DNA from: Aliishimia sp965656085 | Lineage (GTDB): Bacteria > Pseudomonadota > Alphaproteobacteria > Rhodobacterales > Rhodobacteraceae | Direction of reading: 5' to 3' | DNA length: 64,000 bases | Assembly (NCBI GenBank): GCA_965656085.1 | Contig: CBFHJA010000001.1 | Location: forward strand, 1-64,000 | Shown here: positions 51,053 through 58,544 of the stretch, in pieces | Layout: every line of letters begins with the position of its first letter | How positions within the stretch are numbered: the stretch's first letter is position 1 | Translations under genes and position numbers: made by a program | Notes under the pieces: generated by a model | What the model saw: the letters and a program-made list of their open reading frames with translations, nothing else | Told to the model about the DNA's origin: nothing | Database searches by the model: none

Positions 51053-52090
51053 ATGTTCTGGTTCGCCCTTGCCAGCCTGACCCCTGCCGCGCTGCTCGTC
51101 GGCGCAAGCCTGATCGGCGGGCTATGGAGCGGTGCGGCGATTGCGGCGATCACGGTGCTGGTCTTCGTCATGGACCGGCTCGTGGCGCGGCTGATGCCGG
51201 ACACACAGGACCGCTCGGGGCGGGCGCTGTTGCTCACGCTTGGCGCCGTGCATTTCGGCCTCTGGACTCTGGGGATCTGGGCGCTGGGGCAACCGGGACT
51301 GCTGGACTCGCTCGATGCCCTGCTGCTGGTGATTGGCTTGGGTCTTTACTTCGGCCAGATCAGCAATTCCAACGCCCATGAACTGATCCACCAGCCGGAC
51401 CGCCTCGCGCGCAGGCTCGGCGTGGCGATCTATGGCTCGCTGCTTTTTGCGCATCACACGTCGGCCCACCTGCGCGTGCATCACGTACTAGCCGCCACGC
51501 CGGATGATCCCAACACCGCCCGTGCAGGCGAAGGGTTCTGGCGCTACCTGATCCGGGCGTGGCCGGCGGGCTTCATGGCCGGAAAGCGCGCCGAGGACCG
51601 GCTGTCGCGGCAAACAGGCAGGCCGCTCTGGCGCCATCCTTACGCGGGCTATTTGGCGCTAAGCACAGGCGCTTGCGGACTTGCGGTGCTGCTCGGCGGC
51701 ACGCGGGGTCTGGCCGGGCTGCTCGTGATCGCGGCCTATGCGCAGGTGCAGCTTTTCCTCTCCGATTACGTGCAGCATTACGGGCTCACACGCGCCCGGC
51801 GCGGCCCCGGCACATACGCGCCTGTCGGGCCGGAGCATAGCTGGAACGCGCCGCAGTGGTATTCCTCGGCGATGATGCTCAACGCGCCGCGCCATTCGGA
51901 CCACCATTTGCACCCCGCGCGCCCCTACCCGGCGCTGGAGCTCGACAAAGCACAGATGCCGGTCTTACCGCATTCGCTTCCGGTAATGGCCGTTCTGGCG
52001 CTGTTCCCGCCGATCTGGCGGCGGGTGATGGACAAACGGGTCGCGCGGTGGCGCGCCTCTGAGCACAATGCAGCGCGGGTGCCGGTTTGA
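51053..52090 (+). CDS. AlkB-like non-haem diiron membrane hydroxylase
   Basis: A 345-residue membrane monooxygenase/desaturase-family protein. The three His boxes are NAHELIHQPD (near residue 110), HHTSAHLRVHH (near 142) and NAPRHSDHHLHP (near 282), as in alkane 1-monooxygenase AlkB, and there are about six membrane helices. It is shorter than classical AlkB (about 400). No rubredoxin or rubredoxin reductase lies nearby, so alkane oxidation is uncertain and lipid or isoprenoid hydroxylation is possible. ATG 51053 is used; an in-frame TTG at 51002 would add 17 residues. Confidence 0.85.
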   Translation: MFWFALASLTPAALLVGASLIGGLWSGAAIAAITVLVFVMDRLVARLMPDTQDRSGRALLLTLGAVHFGLWTLGIWALGQPGLLDSLDALLLVIGLGLYFGQISNSNAHELIHQPDRLARRLGVAIYGSLLFAHHTSAHLRVHHVLAATPDDPNTARAGEGFWRYLIRAWPAGFMAGKRAEDRLSRQTGRPLWRHPYAGYLALSTGACGLAVLLGGTRGLAGLLVIAAYAQVQLFLSDYVQHYGLTRARRGPGTYAPVGPEHSWNAPQWYSSAMMLNAPRHSDHHLHPARPYPALELDKAQMPVLPHSLPVMAVLALFPPIWRRVMDKRVARWRASEHNAARVPV

Positions 52091-52137
52091 GGCCGGCACG
52101 ACTGGCGAATCCGCGCGGCCCGTGGCACTCTTCCCCA

Positions 52138-52545
52138 ATGACATCGCTGCGCCTCTGTCTCGCCCTTATTCTCAGCCTCGCCTCTGCGCTCCCGGCGCTG
52201 GCACGCGACATGACGGCAGAGGAGTTCGAATCCTATACCACTGGGAAAACACTGTTTTTCGGCCGCTCCGGCGCACCCTACGGAGCCGAGCGCTACCTGC
52301 CGAACCGCCGGGTGATCTGGTCCTTTCTCGACGGAGAATGCAAGCACGGCACATGGTACGCCGAGGGCAACGATATCTGTTTTATCTACGAGGACGCCCC
52401 GGACAGCCCGCAATGCTGGCGCTTCCAGCGCGGCCCGCGCGGGCTGGTGGCGCTGTTTCAGGACAACACGCCCGGCCAGCCCCTCTACGAGGCGCAGGAC
52501 TTGGGCGAAGAGATGATCTGCCTTGGCCCCGAGGTGGGGGTGTAA
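52138..52545 (+). CDS. Small exported protein of unknown function
   Basis: A 135-residue protein with a clear signal peptide (MTSLRLCLALILSLASALPALA) and a compact domain with three Cys (GECKHGTWY, NDICFIYED, PQCWRFQR) and an aromatic-rich core. I recognise the pattern from conserved Rhodobacteraceae proteins but no function is known to me. It lies 47 bases after the AlkB-like gene on the same strand and converges with xseA. Confidence 0.75.
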   Translation: MTSLRLCLALILSLASALPALARDMTAEEFESYTTGKTLFFGRSGAPYGAERYLPNRRVIWSFLDGECKHGTWYAEGNDICFIYEDAPDSPQCWRFQRGPRGLVALFQDNTPGQPLYEAQDLGEEMICLGPEVGV

Positions 52546-52567
52546 CGCCACGATGTCCGAGATCGCG

Positions 52568-52644
52568 TCCCGGGTTTGATCCGGGAGTTCGGCGACGTGC
52601 AACGCTGCGCCCCGAACAGCGAGGCCCCGGGTCAGGCCCGGGGC
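52568..52644. repeat. Paired-palindrome intergenic repeat, copy 2 (inverted)
   Basis: TCCCGG-GTTTGAT-CCGGGA (52568-52586) and GCCCCGGG-TCAGG-CCCGGGGC (52624-52644). Read in reverse complement the order and spacing match copy 1 at 22296-22370: a GCCCCGG palindrome followed by CTCG, a spacer of 37 instead of 33 bases, then the TCCCGGATCA palindrome. It again sits between convergent genes. Confidence 0.75.
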
Positions 52645-52674
52645 GGTGTGGTGCACCCGGGCGTTAGGTCCTGT

Positions 52675-54237
52675 TCAGAACAATGAGCCTTGCTCGGGCT
52701 TGTCCGTCTTGGCAGCCTTCTTGCGCGGCCCAGGCTTGGCGGGGGCGGATGCGCCGCCAATCTCCAGCACCCCATCGGCAAATTGCACCTCAAGCCGCGC
52801 GGCCCCCTCGGCCTGTGCTTTGCGCGTTGCCACCGTGCCATCGGCGCGCACGATGGCATAGCCGCGCTGCAACGTAGCCTCGTAGCCCAACGTCACCCGG
52901 AGCCGCTCCAGCGCTTCTAGCCGGTCCGAAAGCCGCGCCAGACGCGCCGCGCCATCTTCCTGCAACGCCTTGGCCCGCGCCGCAAGGCGCTCCCGCGCCC
53001 GCTCAACCTCCGCCGCCGCCCGCGCGGGCTGGAACCGCCGCAGCTTGGCGTCGAGATCGCGCCGGTGCTGCGCCGTGCCACGCGCCAGCGCCGGCACCAG
53101 CCGGGACGCGGTTTTCTCGAACCCCGCGCGCTGGCTTTCCACCGTCCGGCTGAGCACATGGGGCCGTAGCCCGGCGGCACGTTCGGCCAGAAGGCCACGC
53201 TGCCGATCAGTGAACGCGCGCAGCACATCTTCGAGCCGGTCGGCCCGGTCGAGGCGCTGGCGCGGCGCATCAAGCAGGCGCTCGGGCCGGGGCAAGGCAC
53301 GGCTGAGATCGCGCAGCCGCTGTCCGCGCCGCGTCACACTGGCCGACAGCGCACGGGCCAACCGCCCTTCGGCCTCCTGCACCCACGCCAGCAAATCGAG
53401 CCGCACCGGAACTGCCATCTCCGCCGCCGCCGTCGGCGTAGGGGCGCGCCGGTCGGCGGCAAAGTCGATCAGCGTGGTGTCGGTCTCATGCCCCACAGCC
53501 GAAATGATCGGGATCACAGAGGCCGCGGCCGCCCGCGCGGGCGCCTCCTCGTTGAAGCCCCAGAGGTCCTCGATGGACCCACCCCCACGCGCCACGATGA
53601 TCAGATCCGGTCGGGGCAAAGCGCCGCCGGGGCGGAGCCGGTTGAACCCCTCGATGGCGGCGGCGACTTGCGGCGCACAGGCCTGCCCCTGCACTGCCAC
53701 CGGCCAGATCAGCACTTTGCGCGGGAAGCGGTCGCGCAGCCGGTGCAGAATATCCCGGATCACCGCGCCCTGCGGCGAGGTCACAACCCCAATGATCTCA
53801 GGCAGATAAGGCAGCTTTTGCTTGCGCGCCTCGTCAAACAGCCCCTCTGCGGCAAGCGCCTTCTTGCGCTTCTCCAAGAGCGCCATCAGCGCGCCCTCGC
53901 CCGCCACAGCAATGGTCTGGGCGTTGAGCGAGAACTTCGACTGGAAGCCCGAGGCGGTCATCTTGCCCTCGGCGACCACCTCCATGCCTTCTTCGGGCAT
54001 CACTCCAAGCCCCGGCACCTGCCCCTTCCACGTCATGCAGGAGAGCACGTTGCGGTCGTCCTTGAGGTCGAAATAGAGATGGCCCGAGCGCGCCAGCACC
54101 ACGCGGCCCACCTCGCCGCGCACCCGCACCCAGCCAAGCTCGCCCTCGATCAGTTTCTTCACCACCCCCGCGATCTCGCCGACCGAATATTCGGGCGTGT
54201 TGGAGCCGGGAACGGGATCGTCGAGAAGGTCCATCAT
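52675..54237 (-). CDS. xseA: Exodeoxyribonuclease VII large subunit
   Basis: XseA degrades single-stranded DNA in mismatch repair and recombination, with small subunit XseB. The 520 residues begin with an OB-fold DNA-binding domain (YSVGEIAGVVKKLIEGELG, GHLYFDLKD), then the catalytic domain with RGGGSIEDLWGFNEE and GHETDTTLIDFAAD, then a long coiled coil rich in Arg/Ala and a C-terminal segment. It ends with a Lys-rich tail. It is divergent from purD with 87 bases between starts. Confidence 0.97.
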   Translation of the reverse strand: MMDLLDDPVPGSNTPEYSVGEIAGVVKKLIEGELGWVRVRGEVGRVVLARSGHLYFDLKDDRNVLSCMTWKGQVPGLGVMPEEGMEVVAEGKMTASGFQSKFSLNAQTIAVAGEGALMALLEKRKKALAAEGLFDEARKQKLPYLPEIIGVVTSPQGAVIRDILHRLRDRFPRKVLIWPVAVQGQACAPQVAAAIEGFNRLRPGGALPRPDLIIVARGGGSIEDLWGFNEEAPARAAAASVIPIISAVGHETDTTLIDFAADRRAPTPTAAAEMAVPVRLDLLAWVQEAEGRLARALSASVTRRGQRLRDLSRALPRPERLLDAPRQRLDRADRLEDVLRAFTDRQRGLLAERAAGLRPHVLSRTVESQRAGFEKTASRLVPALARGTAQHRRDLDAKLRRFQPARAAAEVERARERLAARAKALQEDGAARLARLSDRLEALERLRVTLGYEATLQRGYAIVRADGTVATRKAQAEGAARLEVQFADGVLEIGGASAPAKPGPRKKAAKTDKPEQGSLF

Positions 54238-54324
54238 GCTCGCCTTTGTCGCGTCTTGCTGGCTTGTGCTGCTCTGCCAGGCAGCTTAGAACGCGCGGCA
54301 TCCAAGACCAAGGGGGCGCGTGCC

Positions 54325-55590
54325 ATGAATATCCTGATCCTCGGAAGCGGCGGGCGCGAACATTCCCTTGCCTGGGCGGTTTTGCAAAACCCCAAATGCG
54401 ACAAGCTGATCGTCGCGCCGGGCAATGCCGGGATTGCCCAGATCGCCGATTGCGCGACGCTCGACATCAATGATGGCGCAGCGGTCGTGGAGTTCGCGGC
54501 CTTCGAATCCATTGATTTCGTGATCATTGGCCCCGAAGCGCCGCTGGCCGCCGGGGTGGCGGACGCGCTGCGCAATGCTGGCATCTCCGTCTTTGGCCCC
54601 TCCGCCGCCGCCGCCGAGCTTGAAGCGTCCAAGCGCTTCACCAAGGAGATCTGCGCCGCCGCAGGCGCCCCCACCGCAGCCTATGCGCATTTCACCGACC
54701 CGCAGGCCGCCAAGGACTACATCCGCGCGCAAGGTGCCCCGATCGTCGTCAAGGCCGACGGGCTCGCGGCAGGCAAGGGCGTGATCGTCGCGATGGACGA
54801 GGCCACCGCGCTCGCAGCCGTGGACGATATGTTCGGCGGCGCGTTCGGCGGGGCTGGGACCGAGGTTGTGATCGAGGAATTCATGACCGGCGAGGAGGCA
54901 TCGTTCTTCGTACTGGTGGACGGGACCGACGTCTTGCCCATCGGCACCGCGCAGGACCACAAACGCGTGGGCGAGGGCGACACCGGCCTGAACACCGGCG
55001 GGATGGGCGCCTACTCGCCCGCACCGGTGCTGACCGAAGCCCTGCAGCAACAGGCGCTGGAGCAGATCATCAAGCCCACCATGGCCGAGATGGCCCGGCG
55101 CGGGACCCCCTATCAGGGCGTGCTCTATGCCGGGCTGATGATCGAGAACGGGCAGGCACGCCTCGTGGAGTATAATGTGCGGTTTGGCGATCCCGAATGT
55201 CAGGTTCTGATGATGCGGCTCGGCGCGCAGGCAATGGACCTGATGCAGGCCGCCGCCGAGGGACGTCTCGCCAAGGCCCGCGTCAACTGGGCCGACGATC
55301 ACGCGATGACCGTGGTGATGGCCGCGCAGGGCTATCCGGGCACGGCGGAAAAAGGGTCGGTGATCCGAGCGCTGGACGGGCTCCATGAGGACAGCAAACA
55401 CATGGTATTCCATGCCGGGACCGGTCGCGCGCAGGGCCAGTTCATTGCCACGGGCGGGCGGGTGCTGAACGTGACAGCGCGCGGGTCCGATCTGCAAGAG
55501 GCACGTGATGAAGCCTATGCAATGGTCGATGCGATCGACTGGCCGGGCGGGTTTTGCCGCCGCGATATCGGCTGGCGCGCGCTGGACTGA
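54325..55590 (+). CDS. purD: Phosphoribosylamine-glycine ligase
   Basis: GAR synthetase, second step of purine synthesis: ATP-dependent joining of glycine to phosphoribosylamine. The 421 residues start MNILILGSGGREHSLAW and contain IIGPEAPLAAGVADALR, an ATP-grasp domain with VVKADGLAAGKGV, AQDHKRVGEGDTGLNTGGMG and the metal site EYNVRFGDPECQ. The gene opens inside a much longer frame that is antisense to xseA; ATG 54325 begins the conserved protein. Confidence 0.98.
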   Translation: MNILILGSGGREHSLAWAVLQNPKCDKLIVAPGNAGIAQIADCATLDINDGAAVVEFAAFESIDFVIIGPEAPLAAGVADALRNAGISVFGPSAAAAELEASKRFTKEICAAAGAPTAAYAHFTDPQAAKDYIRAQGAPIVVKADGLAAGKGVIVAMDEATALAAVDDMFGGAFGGAGTEVVIEEFMTGEEASFFVLVDGTDVLPIGTAQDHKRVGEGDTGLNTGGMGAYSPAPVLTEALQQQALEQIIKPTMAEMARRGTPYQGVLYAGLMIENGQARLVEYNVRFGDPECQVLMMRLGAQAMDLMQAAAEGRLAKARVNWADDHAMTVVMAAQGYPGTAEKGSVIRALDGLHEDSKHMVFHAGTGRAQGQFIATGGRVLNVTARGSDLQEARDEAYAMVDAIDWPGGFCRRDIGWRALD

Positions 55591-55620
55591 CGGATGCGCG
55601 CGGGCGGCGGGCGGCAAGGG

Positions 55621-55638
55621 CGAGGGGCCAGCCCCTCG
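55621..55638. repeat. Short palindrome after purD
   Basis: CGAGGGGC-CA-GCCCCTCG, an 8-bp stem with a 2-base loop, 30 bases after the purD stop and followed 12 bases later by GGGATTTTTCTTG. It could act as a weak terminator, but the T-run is too far from the stem. Similar GGGCCAGCCCC palindromes are frequent between genes of this group in my recollection. Confidence 0.45.
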
Positions 55639-55727
55639 TACTCCCCGGGATTTTTCTTGACCAAACGAAGCCAAGGGCGTGGGACACTTGGAGAGTGGGC
55701 ACTCTCGCCCAACACGCCCCGTTTACC

Positions 55728-56477
55728 TCAGTCGCAAGCCATCGCCCGTGCAAGGTTTGCCGGTGTGAAGGGACCGAGATCACGCGTCGTGATCCGCCCC
55801 CTCTCAAGCCGCGCAGCCATCACCCGCGACCAGTTTGCATTTGCGGTCACGATCTCCCGCGCCGCCCCGCAATCGCGCAGACCGCCCGTGATGAATTCTT
55901 CGCCGATCCGGTGGTTTGTCAGCCCGTCTTCATCCGCAACATGGACCAGCGCCCCGTCCTCAAACCGCCAGATGCGCAGGCGTTTGGCCAGATGCGGGCG
56001 GTCAATATAGGCCAACTCCACCCGCCCGTCGCCATCGAGATCGGCAATCGCGGCAGGCGCGAGCCAGCGGTTGCGGGTGCCGATATGCGGGGTGGCAATA
56101 CGGATCAGCCGATCCCCATCGAGACGATAGATCACCAGCGCGGCGCCTTCAGTGAACCGGCTTTCGACCACCACCGCTTCGAGCGCGCCGTCGCCATCCA
56201 CGTCACTCAGGCGCGGTGCGATGTCCTCGAAGACAGACGTGCGGGGCAACGTCACGCAGGCGCGCCCCGGCGGGCCGCTGAGGCAGAGCCGGCCCCATTC
56301 GGGCAGATCGCCCATGATCGCGTGGCCGTACCGGTCCGTCGGCTCGGAAAACGCCGCGCGCCATGGGCCTTGCGCAACGCTGGCCGCATGGGCCGGGTGC
56401 CACAGGCAAAGCGCCAGACACGCGCCGCGCGCCAGACCGCGCCAGAGGCGCCACGGGAAACGCGGCGCCTTGCGCAT
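55728..56477 (-). CDS. Exported FG-GAP/VCBS-repeat protein
   Basis: A 249-residue protein with a signal peptide (LARGACLALCLWHPAHA) and two calcium-binding FG-GAP-type loops, LSDVDGDGALEAVVVE and IADLDGDGRVELAYID, in a short beta-propeller-like domain. The start follows one base-pair step after the ferredoxin stop (56478), so the two genes abut and are probably co-transcribed, which is odd for an exported and a cytoplasmic protein. The role is unknown. Confidence 0.8.
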   Translation of the reverse strand: MRKAPRFPWRLWRGLARGACLALCLWHPAHAASVAQGPWRAAFSEPTDRYGHAIMGDLPEWGRLCLSGPPGRACVTLPRTSVFEDIAPRLSDVDGDGALEAVVVESRFTEGAALVIYRLDGDRLIRIATPHIGTRNRWLAPAAIADLDGDGRVELAYIDRPHLAKRLRIWRFEDGALVHVADEDGLTNHRIGEEFITGGLRDCGAAREIVTANANWSRVMAARLERGRITTRDLGPFTPANLARAMACD

Positions 56478-56801
56478 TTAGATCTGCTTCTCGGGCATGC
56501 GCACCACGAGCCCATCGAGCGCGTCGGTCACCTTGAGCTGGCAGGTCAGGCGCGAGCGTTCGGGGTCGGGCTCATAGGCGAAGTCGAGCATGTCCTCTTC
56601 CATGTCGTCCTTCGCGGGCAGTTTCTCGACCCAGGCCGCGTCGACATAGACATGGCAGGTCGAGCAGGCACAGGCCCCGCCGCAATCGGCCTCGATGCCC
56701 GGAATGTTGTTGTCGCGCGCGCCTTCCATCACGGTCAACCCGGTCGCGACCTCGACGACATGCTCTTTGCCGCCATGCTCGATATAGGTGATTTTGGCCA
56801 T
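56478..56801 (-). CDS. Adrenodoxin-type [2Fe-2S] ferredoxin
   Basis: A 107-residue ferredoxin with cluster ligands Cys40, Cys46, Cys49 (CGGACACSTCHVYV) and Cys87 (RLTCQL). It belongs to the vertebrate-type/ISC-type group (FdVI in Rhodobacter), which donates electrons to Fe-S assembly or cytochromes P450. No reductase is adjacent. It is divergent from the SOS-linked DnaE2-tail gene. Confidence 0.95.
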   Translation of the reverse strand: MAKITYIEHGGKEHVVEVATGLTVMEGARDNNIPGIEADCGGACACSTCHVYVDAAWVEKLPAKDDMEEDMLDFAYEPDPERSRLTCQLKVTDALDGLVVRMPEKQI

Positions 56802-56907
56802 CTTCCGCCCTTTCCAAATTCGATTTCCGCATACCTAATCGCGCGCGGCGCTGCCTGCCAGCCCCTTTTGCGCGCTTGCGCTTTCCCCATTGCGACAAAT
56901 CGCAAAT

Positions 56908-56922
56908 GTTCTATGTATGTTC
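56908..56922 (+). promoter_or_regulatory. LexA (SOS) box, alphaproteobacterial type
   Basis: GTTC-TATGTAT-GTTC is an exact match to the direct-repeat GTTC-N7-GTTC used by LexA in Rhodobacter and relatives. A possible promoter overlaps it: TTGCGA at 56890-56895, then ATGTAT at 56913-56918 with a 17-base gap. LexA would cover the -10 region. The only downstream gene is the DnaE2-tail gene at 56925. Confidence 0.75.
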
Positions 56923-56924
56923 TC

Positions 56925-57371
56925 ATGCATGTCGCTCAATCCATACCCAACGGCCCGGCGCACTGGCCGCGCCCGCCTGCCGCGCTGACCGCGGCGCAGC
57001 TGACCCTGCCGCCCGAGGGCGCGCGGATCGCCGTCGCGGGGCTGGTGATCCTGCGCCAGCGCCCCGGCACCGCCAAGGGCGTGATCTTCCTGACGCTGGA
57101 GGATGAGACCGGGGTGGTGAACATCATCGTGTGGCGCAATATCTATGAGCGCTTCCGCCGCGCGGTGATTGCGGGCCGCCTGTTGCGCGTCACGGGCCGG
57201 GTGCAGCGCGCCCATGCGGTGACCCATGTGCTGGCCGAAGAGATCGAGGACATCTCGCATCTGCTTGATTTGTTGGTCCGTCCCGGCGCAGAGGACGGCA
57301 CCGCTCTACCCCATGACATGCCGGGCCTGTCGCGCACGGACACATGGGAGCCGAAACACGGGCAGCGCTAG
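56925..57371 (+). CDS. Stand-alone C-terminal OB-domain fragment of error-prone DNA polymerase DnaE2 (ImuC)
   Basis: A 148-residue protein in which residues 22-110 match the last part of DnaE2: VAGLVILRQRPGTAKGV, FLTLEDETGVVNIIVW, RVTGRVQRAHAVTHVLAEEI. In full DnaE2 this OB-fold follows about 900 residues of polymerase, which are absent here, as are imuA and imuB. The SOS box ends two bases before this ATG and the predicted transcript start is at the ATG, so a leaderless mRNA is likely. The gene is either the remnant of a deleted imuA-imuB-dnaE2 cassette or a real SOS-induced single-domain protein. An in-frame ATG at 56913 lies inside the box. Confidence 0.72.
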   Translation: MHVAQSIPNGPAHWPRPPAALTAAQLTLPPEGARIAVAGLVILRQRPGTAKGVIFLTLEDETGVVNIIVWRNIYERFRRAVIAGRLLRVTGRVQRAHAVTHVLAEEIEDISHLLDLLVRPGAEDGTALPHDMPGLSRTDTWEPKHGQR

Positions 57372-57426
57372 CCACGCGCACCGATCCGGGCTATCTTCGC
57401 GCAAACGCCCTTCAGAGGCCGAGCAG

Positions 57427-57948
57427 ATGATCCGACCCCGCGCCATTTTCCCGCTCTTGGCTTGCCTTGCGCTCACCGCTTGCCTGCAAGGCGGCGAGGG
57501 GGGCAGCGGCGCAGCGGGCCGTGACGCGCCAGAGGGCGCGGCGCCCGGCACCTGTTGGGACAAGACCGTCACCCCTGCGGTGGTCGAAACCGTGACCGAG
57601 GATGTGCTGGTGGAACCGGCGCGGATGTCGCCCTCGGGCACGGTGCAATCGCCGCCGGTCTATCGCAGCGAGACCCGCCAGCGCATTGTCGCGCCGCGCC
57701 AGGTGGACTGGACCGAAGTGGTCTGCCCCACCGACCTGCGCGCCGAGTTCGTCGCGTCGGTGCAGCGCGCGCTGGCGGTGCGGGGCTATTATGCAGCGCC
57801 CGTGACCGGCCAGATGAGCGCGGCAACGCGCGAGGCGATCCGGCAGTATCAGTCGCAGACCGGGCTTGGCGGGCCCACCCCGGGCGTGCTCACGATCCGC
57901 GCAGCACAAAGCCTCGGGCTTTGGGCGGTGCCGCTCAGCGACGGGTAG
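57427..57948 (+). CDS. Peptidoglycan-binding lipoprotein
   Basis: A 173-residue protein with a lipoprotein signal peptide: lipobox LTAC puts the modified Cys at residue 19. A low-complexity linker follows, then a PG_binding_1 domain (about 105-165: SVQRALAVRGYYAAPVTGQM, then TREAIRQYQSQTG). It probably lies in the periplasm bound to the wall. Its start is 55 bases after the DnaE2-tail stop, so SOS co-transcription is possible. Confidence 0.85.
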   Translation: MIRPRAIFPLLACLALTACLQGGEGGSGAAGRDAPEGAAPGTCWDKTVTPAVVETVTEDVLVEPARMSPSGTVQSPPVYRSETRQRIVAPRQVDWTEVVCPTDLRAEFVASVQRALAVRGYYAAPVTGQMSAATREAIRQYQSQTGLGGPTPGVLTIRAAQSLGLWAVPLSDG

Positions 57949-58059
57949 CGCCTGTCAAAGGGCGTGCGCGCCCTGTGAGCCTGTCGCTGAAAACTGGACA
58001 ACGGTTTTCAGCTTTCGGGCATGCATTATCAAAGGATTGGAACGCGGCGCGCTGCTGGT

Positions 58060-58353
58060 TCACGATATCAAGACGAGGATCATCACCCCGGTGATGAAGC
58101 TCACCAGAAACAGATTGCGCCCGACACGGCGGGCACGCCGCGACCGCTTGTGCAGCCACTCCGGCACTGAGGACCACAAGGCGTCACCACGGAGTTCGAA
58201 GAGCATATCGACAGCGACCACCGCGACGATCAGCGCGAACCCGGACAGCCATAGGGTGACCGGCAGGGGCGCGAGGATCTGAACCGCCGCGAAGGCGAGC
58301 GCGAGGCCCAGCGGGGCCATGAGGGCGGCGATGAGGATATCGACGACGCGCAT
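58060..58353 (-). CDS. Small membrane protein, 97 residues
   Basis: Three hydrophobic segments (about residues 5-28, 31-50 and 80-97) separated by a basic loop (HKRSRRARRVGRN). No family is recognised. The start ATG 58353 has no clear Shine-Dalgarno. It lies between a lipoprotein gene (opposite strand) and the degP terminator and seems to be a single-gene unit. Confidence 0.6.
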   Translation of the reverse strand: MRVVDILIAALMAPLGLALAFAAVQILAPLPVTLWLSGFALIVAVVAVDMLFELRGDALWSSVPEWLHKRSRRARRVGRNLFLVSFITGVMILVLIS

Positions 58354-58481
58354 GAGGTGTTTCGGCCTTCCTTCTTCGACAGAGGGCTTTCATAGCTGCG
58401 GGATCGGGCGCGGATATGGCGTTGTTGAGACCAATTTGCAGCACTGACACCAACCTCACCGCAAAAGGGTTAACAGACAGT

Positions 58482-58510
58482 AAAAAAGCCGGACCTTTCG
58501 GCCCGGCTTT
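58482..58510 (-). terminator. Terminator of the hflK-hflC-degP operon
   Basis: On the minus strand AAAGCCGG...CCGGCTTTTTT with an internal GCCGAAAGGT: an 8-bp stem closing on a run of Ts. It lies 34 bases after the degP stop. The A-run on the other flank could make it act in both directions. Confidence 0.8.
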
Positions 58511-58544
58511 CTCAAAGTCTGTTCTGAAAACCGCGCTGCGGCGC

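Noticed and set aside
58464..58481. TTAACAGACAGTAAAA as a second CtrA box
   Set aside because: The second half-site is TAAA rather than TTAA and it overlaps the terminator region after degP.
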